Source: Planctomycetia bacterium (GTDB taxonomy: Bacteria > Planctomycetota > Planctomycetia > Pirellulales > JALHLM01). Taken from it: DNA of 36,516 nt. Location of the stretch: assembly GCA_034440135.1 (NCBI GenBank), contig JAWXBP010000149.1, forward strand, positions 1-36,516, written 5' to 3'. The notes under the pieces were generated by a model, which had not been told where the DNA came from, did no database searches, and worked only from the letters and a program-made list of their open reading frames with translations. Shown piece by piece: positions 24,971 to 33,797 of the stretch (positions are counted from its first letter, which is position 1; each line of letters begins with the position of its first letter). A program made the translations under genes and the position numbers.

Positions 24971-26077
24971 CTAACGTGCCGCCAGCAAGATCTCCCGCCA
25001 GGCTTCTAGCGAGAAGAGGCCGCGGTGGTGGAAGAAGATGACTTGGGCCATCCGACGAAACATCGCCGAGGAGAGCGCCTGGTCGAAGAGCCAGTTGGTG
25101 GGCAGCACATCAAATGCAGTGCGCAAACAGCGCTTAAATGCGAAGTTCGGCGCGAGCGCCGCGACGGCTCGCCAGGGTTCCGGCGCCGCGTCGAGCAAAT
25201 GATTGGCGATCGCCACTCCTGCCACGCGCCCCAGTTGCATCGCGGGATGGATGCCGCCGGCGGTAAGTGGTGAGACCATCCCTGCCGAGTCACCAAGCAG
25301 CATGGCGTTCTGGGTGCGCCAGGGTCGGACTGGACCGCCGCAAGGGATCAACCCTCCGCGCCGGGCTACGACCTCCGATTGGGACAAATCGCAGACTTTG
25401 GCCAGTTGTTCGAGGAGCGCGTCGATCCGCCCGGCGATCGGGCCGCGCGTTGCCAGCCCGACTTGCGTGACGCCGACGCCTGGCACGGCCCAGGCGATGT
25501 ACCCCTTGGCCAAACGCGTGTCGAGGAACACGTGCAGTCGATCGGCGTCCAGGCCGCGAACGCCGGTCAGTTCGACTTCCGCCCCGACCAGGAATTGCTG
25601 ATTCTTGGCGAGCCCGAGGTCGGCCGCCACGCGGGAGCGCGGCCCGTCGGCGCCAACTAGGTACGTGGCGTTAAGCGCCTGTTCCGCGAGGCGTACGCCC
25701 GCGCTGTCGCGTTCGCAGCCTTGGAAGCTCGTCCCCAGGCGAATCTTCGCCCCCGCGTCCTCGGCGACGCCCGCCAGCCAGCGCATCATCGCCGGCGTGT
25801 CAGTCGCCAGGAAGAAATATCCGGGCGAGTGGAGATCGATCCACTTGAGTGAAGGGGCGTACAGCCGGACGCCATGAATGCGCCGCGTCATCGACCGGGG
25901 CACGTCCCAGGCGTCGGCGACTTCTTTGACGAGGATGCCGGTCGTATGGCACGCGGCGCCGACGTCGTCTTTGCGTTCCAGCACCACGGTCCGCAGCCCA
26001 CGCGCCGCGGCGGCCTGCGCGCAAGTCAGTCCAGCGAAACCGCCGCCGACGACAATCAGATCGCAGTTGGTGGACAT
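24971..26077 (-). CDS. FAD-dependent oxidoreductase, geranylgeranyl-reductase-like
   Basis: A 368-residue flavoprotein of the geranylgeranyl reductase/PHBH-like family. The N-terminal dinucleotide motif is GGGFAG (11-16) with the ribose-binding Glu34 (VVLERKD). The middle motif is VGADGPRSR (about 141-149), and the second FAD motif is LLGDSAGMVSPLTAGGIHPAM (about 260-280; D263). The last 60 residues contain hydrophobic stretches (QVIFFHHRGLFS) that may associate with the membrane. Reduction of isoprenoid chains of lipids or quinones is the family activity; the substrate here is inferred only loosely. The ATG at 26077 is the natural start because the Rossmann motif follows immediately; the frame extends to a GTG at 26122 but without family character. 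Divergent from the kinase gene. Confidence 0.87.
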   Translation of the reverse strand: MSTNCDLIVVGGGFAGLTCAQAAAARGLRTVVLERKDDVGAACHTTGILVKEVADAWDVPRSMTRRIHGVRLYAPSLKWIDLHSPGYFFLATDTPAMMRWLAGVAEDAGAKIRLGTSFQGCERDSAGVRLAEQALNATYLVGADGPRSRVAADLGLAKNQQFLVGAEVELTGVRGLDADRLHVFLDTRLAKGYIAWAVPGVGVTQVGLATRGPIAGRIDALLEQLAKVCDLSQSEVVARRGGLIPCGGPVRPWRTQNAMLLGDSAGMVSPLTAGGIHPAMQLGRVAGVAIANHLLDAAPEPWRAVAALAPNFAFKRCLRTAFDVLPTNWLFDQALSSAMFRRMAQVIFFHHRGLFSLEAWREILLAAR

Positions 26078-26145
26078 GCTGCCTGTACGCGGCGAAGTTT
26101 CGTTGGGTTCAGGCGAGACCACGCGAAAACATGCGCGAAATCGCC

Positions 26146-26170
26146 TACACTAGCCCGTAGGGCTAGAGTA
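26146..26170. promoter_or_regulatory. Palindrome in divergent promoter region of flavoprotein and kinase
   Basis: The arms TACACTAGCCC (26146-26156) and GGGCTAGAGTA (26160-26170) are complementary in ten of eleven positions, around GTA. It lies 69 bases from the flavoprotein start and 32 bases from the kinase start. Operator for a dimeric regulator or leader hairpin are both possible. Confidence 0.5.
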
Positions 26171-26201
26171 TCGCCTTTTCTTCACGGCTGCGCGTGCATC
26201 G

Positions 26202-28439
26202 ATGTCCGAAGATTCCCTCATTGAGTCGTTGCTCGACCGCTGGCTGGCGGCGCAGGAGGACGGCGTCTCGCTGAGCTTGGATGAGCTGTGCTACTCGCGG
26301 CCCGATCTGCGCGGCGCTGTCGAGGAACGCCTCGCCTCGCTGCAGAGCTTCGAAGCTCGCGTGGCCGCGGCGATGCGCAAGTCGGATGCTGACGCGCATG
26401 AGTTGGACAGCGTGACGGGCGAACAATTAAGCCATGCCTCGCAGATTCACGCCTTGCAGTTTCACGCCAAGGGCGGACTCGGCGCGGTGTTCGTCGGCGA
26501 AGACCGACAGTTGCACCGCACCGTGGCGGTGAAGTTCATCCACGGTAAGCTCAGTGCCGACCCCGTCGCGCGGCAACGGTTCGAGTTGGAAGCCGAGGTC
26601 ACGGGGCGTTTGGAGCATCCCGGCGTCGTCCCGTTATATGGACTGGGCGAAACGGCCGACCAGCGCCTGTTCTATGTAATGCGCTACATCGATGGCGTCA
26701 CGCTCGACGATGCGATCCGCCGTTTTCACAATCGCCCGCCGGTTGATCCATCGGAACGGACGCTGGAATTCCACCGGCTGCTCAATAACTTCGCCTCGGT
26801 CTGCAAGACAATTGCTTACGCTCACAACCGCGGCATCGTGCATCGCGATATCAAGCCCAGCAACGTGATGCTGGGGCGCTACGGCGAAACGATCGTCGTC
26901 GATTGGGGCCTGGCGACGCCCGTAGCGCGGGAAGACAAGTTTCGCATCGCCGGCGAAAAGACCTTGATGCCCAGCTCGGGGAGCGAGGCCGGCACGTCCT
27001 CCGGCGGCGGCGCTGGCACGCCAGCCTACATGAGCCCGGAACAAGCGTCGGATCTCGCGCCGACGCCAGCCAGCGATATCTATAGCCTCGGCGCTACGTT
27101 GTTCAAGCTATTGACCGGCGTGAATCCCGTCATTGGCGAAACGCTCGCCGAGGTCAAAGCCAACATCATCGACGGTCGCGTCAAGCGCGCGCGTGATTTG
27201 AAGGCGGATACTCCGTTACCGCTCGAAGCGATCTGCCTGAAGGCGATGGCGCTGCGCCCGAGCGATCGGTACGACACGGCCATCGAACTGGCGCGTGATT
27301 TGGAACGTTATCTGGCCGACGAGCCGGTCACCGCGTACGTCGAATCGCGCTCGGCGCGCGTGGCCCGATTTGTCCGCCGGCATCGCGTGGCCACGCAAGT
27401 GGCCGTCGTGGGGCTAGCCGCCTGTGCGCTCGTGGTCGGCGTCTCGGCGATCTGGCTCGCGCAACTTGCGCGCAATGAGCGGCTCGCGTACGATTCCGCC
27501 AATCGCGCCCATTCCTCCGCGGAGACCTCGCGCCGTAATAACCTGGCCACTTCGGCGATGTTCCTTGCCAAGTCGGTGGCGCAGGAAATCGATTTGCGGT
27601 GGCGGATCCTCGAATCCGAAGCGGAATCGGCCGAGGTGCGACGCCTTGTGCTCCAAGCCAATGAAGCCATCGCCGCGGGGCAGTCGGCGCCGGCTGCCTC
27701 GCTCGAAGAAGTGCAGCGCTGGCTCGACAAGCGTTACATCGCCAACAACAGCGCCGTGCGAACGGCGAGTTGGTTCGTCAACGCCGTGGACGGGACTCAG
27801 TTGGCCCGCGTGCCGGAAGGGTCCAGCATCGGCCAGAACTATCGCCACCGCGACTACTTTCACGGCCGCGGGCGCGACTTGCCTGCCGACGCGCCGGAAA
27901 CCAAATCACTCGGCCCGTTAACGGACCGCACCGTGCACATGTCGGCGGTGTTCGATAGCACGGTCACGCAAACCTTGATGGTCGCGTTCTCCGTCCCAAT
28001 CTGGAGCGACGCCCGCGAACGCGCCGATCGCACGCGCGTCGGCGTGTTGTGCATGACCGTCGAGCTAGGGGATTTCTCCACCGGCCGCAGCGCGCTCTTG
28101 GTCGATACTCGCCCCGATCAATTCAACGGCCGTGGACTGGTGTTGCATCATCCGGAGATGGGACATCGCACGCTCGACGAAGGGGCCCTCCGGCTCTCTT
28201 CGACCGAATTGGACCGCGCCCTCCAACTGCGACGCGACCGCCGGCTCAATGGCCGCTCGCTGGAAGCTTCGACGGACAGCATTTCGGAAGCCTTCGTCGA
28301 CCCCGTGGCGAAGCACGCGCGCCTCGCGGCGCTCGAACCTGTCATCGTTCACGGTCGCCCCGCCGAAGTCGCTGACACCGGCTGGGTGGTCATCGCGGCA
28401 GAATCTCAAGAAATCGCGCCCAGTGCGGCGCGGGATTGA
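26202..28439 (+). CDS. Membrane Ser/Thr protein kinase with extracytoplasmic Cache-like sensor
   Basis: A 745-residue one-pass protein. The N-terminal 80 residues are the helical leader common in planctomycete kinases. The kinase domain (about 84-375) has a Gly-rich loop GGLGAVFVG (91-99), VAVK (K111), HRDIKPSN (D216), DWG in place of DFG (D234), a long Ser/Gly-rich activation segment (about 257-275) and SPEQ (278-281). One transmembrane helix follows (about 399-421). The remaining 320 residues, outside the cytoplasm, look like a Cache-type sensor (RTASWFVNAVDGTQLARVPEG, GQNYRHRDYFHGRGRD, FSVPIWSD). It is therefore expected to phosphorylate Ser/Thr in response to an extracellular ligand. The phosphatase gene follows after 24 bases. 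Start: ATG 26202, without an evident Shine-Dalgarno. Confidence 0.9.
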   Translation: MSEDSLIESLLDRWLAAQEDGVSLSLDELCYSRPDLRGAVEERLASLQSFEARVAAAMRKSDADAHELDSVTGEQLSHASQIHALQFHAKGGLGAVFVGEDRQLHRTVAVKFIHGKLSADPVARQRFELEAEVTGRLEHPGVVPLYGLGETADQRLFYVMRYIDGVTLDDAIRRFHNRPPVDPSERTLEFHRLLNNFASVCKTIAYAHNRGIVHRDIKPSNVMLGRYGETIVVDWGLATPVAREDKFRIAGEKTLMPSSGSEAGTSSGGGAGTPAYMSPEQASDLAPTPASDIYSLGATLFKLLTGVNPVIGETLAEVKANIIDGRVKRARDLKADTPLPLEAICLKAMALRPSDRYDTAIELARDLERYLADEPVTAYVESRSARVARFVRRHRVATQVAVVGLAACALVVGVSAIWLAQLARNERLAYDSANRAHSSAETSRRNNLATSAMFLAKSVAQEIDLRWRILESEAESAEVRRLVLQANEAIAAGQSAPAASLEEVQRWLDKRYIANNSAVRTASWFVNAVDGTQLARVPEGSSIGQNYRHRDYFHGRGRDLPADAPETKSLGPLTDRTVHMSAVFDSTVTQTLMVAFSVPIWSDARERADRTRVGVLCMTVELGDFSTGRSALLVDTRPDQFNGRGLVLHHPEMGHRTLDEGALRLSSTELDRALQLRRDRRLNGRSLEASTDSISEAFVDPVAKHARLAALEPVIVHGRPAEVADTGWVVIAAESQEIAPSAARD

Positions 28440-28463
28440 GCCTAGATACAAACCCCCGGAACC

Positions 28464-28874
28464 ATGACCCACATTGAACCGCATTTGCTTTGGATTGGAC
28501 ATATCGGCGACGCTCGTAACGCGGCGGCGCTAATGGAAGCCGGTATTGAGGCGGTTCTGCAGTTGGCAAACGAGGAACCGGGGGGTTCGCTGCCACGCGA
28601 CATGATTTCACTTCGCGTGCCCCTGCAAGACGGACCGGAAAACAATCCCAGCCAAATTCAGTTCGCCATGCGACTCTTGATCGACCTCCTTGCCAACCGC
28701 CGTCCCACGCTTGTTTGCTGCAGCGCAGGCATGAGCCGTTCGCCGGCGTTGGCCGCCGTCGCATTGGCGAATGTCGAGGGTGGCCATGCCAACGACTGGC
28801 TGCGGCGCATTCAGCAGTCGGTCCCCACCGACGTCTCGCCGGGACTTTGGGGGCAACTGACGACTCCGATTTGA
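28464..28874 (+). CDS. Dual-specificity/tyrosine-phosphatase-like protein
   Basis: A 136-residue cytoplasmic phosphatase of the Cys-based DSP superfamily. The active-site P-loop is CSAGMSR (C86-x5-R92, followed by Ser93), and the general acid is likely D56 in LQDGPEN. The N-terminal WIGHIGDARNAAAL and the strand VLQLANEE are the usual DSP start. Removal of phosphate from Ser, Thr or Tyr, or from RNA 5' ends or lipids, are all known for the family. Position 24 bases behind a Ser/Thr kinase makes it the natural antagonist or regulator of that kinase, although the pairing is inferred. A short GGA precedes the ATG by three bases. Confidence 0.87.
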   Translation: MTHIEPHLLWIGHIGDARNAAALMEAGIEAVLQLANEEPGGSLPRDMISLRVPLQDGPENNPSQIQFAMRLLIDLLANRRPTLVCCSAGMSRSPALAAVALANVEGGHANDWLRRIQQSVPTDVSPGLWGQLTTPI

Positions 28875-28913
28875 TGCCATCGCCGCCGCCCGCGCCGGGG
28901 TGTCGCCGTTTGC

Positions 28914-28942
28914 GTGACAACCCTTCTTTCAGACGCTAAGAT
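28914..28942 (+). promoter_or_regulatory. Promoter-like hexamers upstream of the 29214 cassette
   Basis: GTGACA (28914-28919, five of six matches) and TAAGAT (28937-28942, four of six) are 17 bases apart. Transcription would start about 265 bases before the ATG at 29214, giving a long leader, and only a few bases before the small ORF at 28955. The gap 28875-29213 holds no other gene that I can support. Confidence 0.35.
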
Positions 28943-28954
28943 ACCCCCGCCAGC

Positions 28955-29029
28955 ATGATCTATTTCGCCTTGCCGCCGCCTTCGATGGGCGCTGCGGCGG
29001 GCGCGAGCTTGCCGCGCCGACCGCGCTGA
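28955..29029 (+). CDS. Possible 24-residue leader ORF
   Basis: ATGATCTATTTC begins a 24-codon frame, MIYFALPPPSMGAAAG and on, ending in TGA. Its first four codons encode MIYF, exactly as the big gene at 29214 (ATGATCTACTTC). It would be almost leaderless from the predicted promoter. It could be a regulatory leader peptide, a decayed duplicate of the gene start, or chance. Confidence 0.2.
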   Translation: MIYFALPPPSMGAAAGASLPRRPR

Positions 29030-29213
29030 AAGCCTCGACCCGAAGGAACTCAAGTTGCCCGCCGCAAAGCGCGTTTCGGAATTGCAGGAGCCAACGGCGC
29101 GAAACAGCACACCCGCCGCTGACCGTCCGCGACTCCAGCCCGACCAGGGCGCCTGCCGAGTCCGACACGCGAACTAACCAAGACACCGCACTCTGAACAC
29201 CGGGAGACATGGC

Positions 29214-32200
29214 ATGATCTACTTCAAACTGACGTTCGCCGAAATGAAGGCCAAGGTGCCCAATCTGCAGCAATCGGACTACGACCGGGAATTCGACACC
29301 GCCATGGCCAAGGCGCCGACCGTTCCGGACCCGCTGATCCGTCTCGATCGAGGCGCCCGGACGCTGGAAGTAGACTACCACGGCGAAGACTTCCGCGTGT
29401 ATTACATCGACTTCGCGGCCGCCTTGAAGGATGCCGTCGTGGCGATGGTCGCCGACCAGTCCAGCCCGATCAACCAGGGCGGCACCGATGCCATCTTGGC
29501 GAACGGGTTCGGCACGCCGGAAGCGGCCGCGAAGAAGGAAGCCATTCTCGACGACTCCCGCGCTGAAATGCGGAAGGTCGCCCCTAAGGACGTCACCAAC
29601 CCGGTGCCGCCGCCTAACCCGAATGCGAATGACCTCGACAATCTGAAGGCGGTCATCGGTAGCGACCCGAACGGCTTCTGCTTCGGCGGCGACCATGCCG
29701 ACCCGACGCGGCACGACCTGATGGAACGGCTGCTCGACGAACCGGATGGCGGCGGTGTCGGCATGTACTTCATCGAGGAACTGATGGTCGTCGATCAGCG
29801 GCTGGTCGACGACTTCCTGAACTCACCGCTGGGGACGCCGTTACCGCCTGCGCTCGTCAAACGGATCGGAGGTTTCGGCCGGCTGCGTAACGTACTTGAA
29901 AAGATGCGCGACAAGAACGCCGCCCAGAACGATCCCACGAAAAAGATCAAAGTCTACGGCATCAACTCGAACGAAACGAAAACGCGCCCCGGTCTCATGG
30001 GCGGCGAGACGCGATGCGTGATGATGAATCTTGTGGCGAAAGAAGTGATGGAGCAGGCCAAGAAGGACAATCCCGGCAAGAAGTTTATGGCCGTGGTCGG
30101 CGCGGCGCACTCGAACACGCACGCGGGGGGCATTCCTGGGTTGTCGCAGTTGTTCGGCGTTCCGGCTGTCAAGCTCCAGAAGGACGGCAACCACCGGCTC
30201 GAGATCGACGTCGAAAACAAAGCGCTGCGCGGGATGCCGACCGCCGAAGAAATGAAAGCGATCGAGGCGAAGGCGGCCAAGGTTGCAAAGCTCCCCACCG
30301 AGGACGCCAAGCGTGCCAAAATCCATGAGCTGACGACGAAGGAACGGACCGACTTGAAAACCCGGTACGAGACGCTCAAGGAAGCCTTCAAGGAGCCGTT
30401 CATCACTTTGCGGCGCGAGATCGTCTCGGTGGAGCAGAGTATTTCGCAGGATCGAAAGAAAGGGATGCTTACTCCTCAAGAGGAGCAAAATCGCCGGCAA
30501 AAGATCGCCAGGCTGGTGACGGAAATGGAACAAGCCAAGAAGCGCGCGAGCGACCTGCTCAAGGCCTATGCCAAGGACACGCCGGACGTACTGAAGCAAA
30601 AAGACTCCGACGACATGACCCTGTTGCACTACGCGGCGACGTTCTCGAACGAGGCGGCCATCGCCATGATTGTTCAAGACGAGCCTTCGATTCTGGATGC
30701 CAAGACAAAAAACGGCGACACGGCCGCCCACCTGGTGCTCGCGCGGCGGGACTTCCATGGCGACGCTCTCCGCAAGGATTTGCTCGACGTCCAAGCGCAA
30801 GGGCTGGCGTGGATCGTAGGCGCCGGGGCGAATATGGACATCAAGAACGCCAAAGGCCAGGCTCCCCTGCATCTCGCAGCGCTCAACGGCAATGGTAAGG
30901 CGGCCGACGACCTCTTAGGCCGAGGGGCCGATCCGAACGTCAAAGACACGCGCGGTTGGACGCCGTTTGACGTTTGCCTGGGCTCGACCAAGACGGAAGT
31001 CGAAAAGGCGTTCTACAAAAACGGCGCGGCGTCGCCGAAGTACGTCCCGGAAAAGCCCAAGCAGTCCATCGTGGACGTGATGGTGCAGGTGACGAAGTTC
31101 GACGACCCGAACGACGCGGTCGGCATCCGCGAGATGTACGACAAGATGTACGCCGATCCGCTCTTGAAGCCCATTTTGGAAGCGGCCGCCATCGACGCGA
31201 TGCAGGACCGCGACCCGCCGAACGAGGGCGGCGTCCGAATCTTTGTCTCGAAGGGCGACAGCACCGGGGAATTGTTCAATGCACCCAGTTGGCTCCCGAC
31301 GGGGAAAGGGGCATTTGACGAGAATGCCAACACCTTCGTCCTGGCGGGCAAACAGCCCGATCCCCGCCAAGGCGTGATGATCCACGAGATGACCCATATG
31401 ATCACGCGCAAAATGTACGGCACGAATACCGTCCCGTACGACAACCCGGCCGACGAAAAGTTATATCGCGACGCGATCGCCAACGATGTGAAGAACATTC
31501 ACCTGCTCAACGACAGCGATCCGATCGAGGCCCGCATCAAGGATCGCATGAGCTCGCGGATGAACGACTACGTGCATCGCGGCGGCGATTCGCAATTGCT
31601 GCAAGAGTTCATCGTCGGCGTGCCCCAGATGATCTCCGAGTTTGGCGCGGAGGCGGTGCAGAAGCATTGCCCGGGCATGATGAAGTTCTACAAGGACTTC
31701 ACGGCGAAGGTCCACAACAAGATGGTGACCGACCCCACGCTGAGCGGCGTGCATGCCAAGCTCGACAACACGGAGTTGGACGACAAGCTGGCGAAGAAGC
31801 CGCCGCAGCTTCCCACGGCGCCGCAGGACAACTGGCTCAAGAAGGGCGGCGGCGACGTGACCGTCGACGCGCTGATGACCAAGATCAAGGCCGAATACAT
31901 CAGCCGCCATGGCGAGTTGAACCTCGTCGCGAACACGACGGTTCCGTTCGGTCCTAGTTCCTACAAGATCAAGGACGCCGACCTGACGGCGTTCAACAAC
32001 AAGATGGCCAAGGTCAAAGCCTCGCTCGAAGCCAACTTAAATGCAGAGCAGCTCGCTTCCGAAATCAACCCCGACGCCATTCGTTCGCTCGTGGCCGAAA
32101 CGGTCGGTATCGTGGAGCGGGCGCAGAATGTCGACGACATCGACGGCATGGTCGCCGGGCGCACTGGCAATTGGGTCCGCGACAGCAAGATCAATCTGGT

Positions 32201-32567
32201 CAACCACAAGTTGGCGCAGGGCAAGACGATGGACCCGACGGAACTGGCCGAAGCCACGCTGTTGCTCGCCGAAAACCGCGCGCTGGGCAAGCTCGGCAAC
32301 GGCGACCCCAACGAAGTGGTCGACGTCGATCCAGGCAAACACAAGGCCCTCGTCAAGTCGTTGGCGGGAGATCTGGCCAAGAAGATGAACGGCCTCACGC
32401 CCGACAAGTTGCAGAAGCTGATGCCGCAATTGGCCACGGCGATCGTGGATAATCCCAAGTCTCCGTTTAGCATCAAGAAGAAGAATCAGACCGCGGATCC
32501 CACGCACGTGAGCGTCGACAAGAAGGCCGTCAAACGGCTGTGGCTCAAGAAATTGAAGACCATCTAG
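29214..32567 (+). CDS. Multidomain effector/toxin-like protein: TIKI/ChaN/PMT-like region, ankyrin repeats, HExxH protease region
   Basis: An 1117-residue protein without signal peptide or transmembrane helix. GGGAG lies seven bases before the ATG. Order: an unrecognised N-terminal domain (1-130); a region (about 140-335) with GGDHADPTRHDL, YFIEEL and VVGAAHSNTHAG, the His/Glu/His pattern of ChaN/TIKI/Pasteurella-toxin C-terminal-type domains found in bacterial effector toxins; a Lys/Glu-rich coiled coil (about 340-455); three to four ankyrin repeats (about 466-590; LLHYAA, PLHLAALNGN, GADPNVKDTRGWTP); a putative zinc protease with HEMTH (H724, E725, H728) and candidate third ligand E798; a helical C-terminus (about 880-1117). 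This layout resembles polymorphic toxins or secreted effectors that bind a host or target protein through ankyrins. Fold assignments other than ankyrin and HExxH are inference. The partner gene follows after 78 bases. Confidence 0.8.
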   Translation: MIYFKLTFAEMKAKVPNLQQSDYDREFDTAMAKAPTVPDPLIRLDRGARTLEVDYHGEDFRVYYIDFAAALKDAVVAMVADQSSPINQGGTDAILANGFGTPEAAAKKEAILDDSRAEMRKVAPKDVTNPVPPPNPNANDLDNLKAVIGSDPNGFCFGGDHADPTRHDLMERLLDEPDGGGVGMYFIEELMVVDQRLVDDFLNSPLGTPLPPALVKRIGGFGRLRNVLEKMRDKNAAQNDPTKKIKVYGINSNETKTRPGLMGGETRCVMMNLVAKEVMEQAKKDNPGKKFMAVVGAAHSNTHAGGIPGLSQLFGVPAVKLQKDGNHRLEIDVENKALRGMPTAEEMKAIEAKAAKVAKLPTEDAKRAKIHELTTKERTDLKTRYETLKEAFKEPFITLRREIVSVEQSISQDRKKGMLTPQEEQNRRQKIARLVTEMEQAKKRASDLLKAYAKDTPDVLKQKDSDDMTLLHYAATFSNEAAIAMIVQDEPSILDAKTKNGDTAAHLVLARRDFHGDALRKDLLDVQAQGLAWIVGAGANMDIKNAKGQAPLHLAALNGNGKAADDLLGRGADPNVKDTRGWTPFDVCLGSTKTEVEKAFYKNGAASPKYVPEKPKQSIVDVMVQVTKFDDPNDAVGIREMYDKMYADPLLKPILEAAAIDAMQDRDPPNEGGVRIFVSKGDSTGELFNAPSWLPTGKGAFDENANTFVLAGKQPDPRQGVMIHEMTHMITRKMYGTNTVPYDNPADEKLYRDAIANDVKNIHLLNDSDPIEARIKDRMSSRMNDYVHRGGDSQLLQEFIVGVPQMISEFGAEAVQKHCPGMMKFYKDFTAKVHNKMVTDPTLSGVHAKLDNTELDDKLAKKPPQLPTAPQDNWLKKGGGDVTVDALMTKIKAEYISRHGELNLVANTTVPFGPSSYKIKDADLTAFNNKMAKVKASLEANLNAEQLASEINPDAIRSLVAETVGIVERAQNVDDIDGMVAGRTGNWVRDSKINLVNHKLAQGKTMDPTELAEATLLLAENRALGKLGNGDPNEVVDVDPGKHKALVKSLAGDLAKKMNGLTPDKLQKLMPQLATAIVDNPKSPFSIKKKNQTADPTHVSVDKKAVKRLWLKKLKTI

Positions 32568-32645
32568 TCCGCGCCGCGGTTCCTCGTACTTACTGCCTTG
32601 CGCGCTTGCGCCTCCATTGAACCATTCATTGCCGGAGCCATACAC

Positions 32646-33773
32646 GTGCCGAACTACCTCTCATCCGCCGACTGGAAGAAAATCGTCAAAGATCACAAAG
32701 ACCTGAAGGCCCCGGGCATCGTCGTGCAACTCGACGCCCTCGCCAAGGCTGAGAGCAAGAAGGATCTGCTCGAGCAAATCGGGGCGATCAACGAATTGCT
32801 CGACGAGATCAAGGCGGCCAAGTCGAAGAACGCCAAGAACAAGGAATTGGTCACCTACCTCGACGCAATGACCAAGGAGGCCAACAAGGCGATGAGCCTC
32901 GCTGAGGCGCTGGCCGTCAAGGAAGCCAAGAAGAAGAAAGAGGAGGAAGAAGAGGACGAAGACGACGGGGAAGAGGAGCAAGACGACGGCAAGGCGCTCA
33001 ATCCCGAAATGTTGAACATGATCAAGCGCCTGAAAATGGCGAAGATCGAAGCGCCGCTGCGTTTCGCGCTGGTGCTGAAGAGTCCCAAGGAAGGCGCCCT
33101 CGCGCTCTCGAAGAAGAAAGTCTCGCCCGACCAGATCAAGGAGGCCAAGGAAGGCGCTGGCGGCGGCAAAGTCGTCGCGCGCGGCATCTGCTTCACGGAA
33201 AACGGCAAAGCCATCTTCGAGACGCAGAAGGAAGTGCCCGCTTCCCTCGCCAAGCCCGTGAAGTTTTTCGTTTTCCGCGACACCGGCAAAAAGATCAAGC
33301 CGATCTTCCGCGTGCGGCCGGACCTCGAAGACGAATCGGACGAATCCGAAGGCGAGGAAACCTCGGAGTCGACCGCCAAGAAGTCCGGCGGCTCGGCCGT
33401 CGCGTTGGCCAAGCTCAAAATTGCCTGGAATCAGGCGAAGGCCAACGCCAAACAACAATTGGCCGGCCTCCGCCAGACGATCATCACCGAGTATGACGAC
33501 GCCGAGGCGGCCGAGTCCGCGGTGCGCCTCGACGAAATCCTCGCTCACTTCAACGAAGGCCTGAGCGACACGCTGGACGACCTCTACTCGGCGGAAGAGG
33601 CCAAGCGCCCCGCGCTCCGCGAGAAAACCGTCAGCATCTTGGACGGTTACCTGGCGTTCATCAACGACAGTCCGCTCATCTCGCACGTCGAGGAGAACCC
33701 GTTCGAGACGGTCACCATCCGCGCGACCCTGGCCGCGCCCCTCAACGACCTGCAAGCGGAATTGGCGAGTTAA
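32646..33773 (+). CDS. Acidic two-lobed partner protein of unknown function
   Basis: A 375-residue soluble protein. GTG at 32646 is supported by GGAG eight bases upstream. It begins with a helical Lys-rich region (1-95), then a nearly pure Lys/Glu/Asp stretch (about 92-116), then a compact domain (about 120-228, APLRFALVLKSPKEG to FRVRPDLED) that looks globular, a second acidic Ser-rich linker (about 228-248), and a long helical C-terminus with coiled-coil heptads (about 250-375). No signal peptide, enzymatic motif or known family was recognised. Its position 78 bases behind the multidomain protein suggests an immunity, chaperone or adaptor role, unproven. The 33798-33835 hairpin follows its stop. 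Confidence 0.75.
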   Translation: MPNYLSSADWKKIVKDHKDLKAPGIVVQLDALAKAESKKDLLEQIGAINELLDEIKAAKSKNAKNKELVTYLDAMTKEANKAMSLAEALAVKEAKKKKEEEEEDEDDGEEEQDDGKALNPEMLNMIKRLKMAKIEAPLRFALVLKSPKEGALALSKKKVSPDQIKEAKEGAGGGKVVARGICFTENGKAIFETQKEVPASLAKPVKFFVFRDTGKKIKPIFRVRPDLEDESDESEGEETSESTAKKSGGSAVALAKLKIAWNQAKANAKQQLAGLRQTIITEYDDAEAAESAVRLDEILAHFNEGLSDTLDDLYSAEEAKRPALREKTVSILDGYLAFINDSPLISHVEENPFETVTIRATLAAPLNDLQAELAS

Positions 33774-33797
33774 CTTCGCTTCGTGTTACAATTTGAT

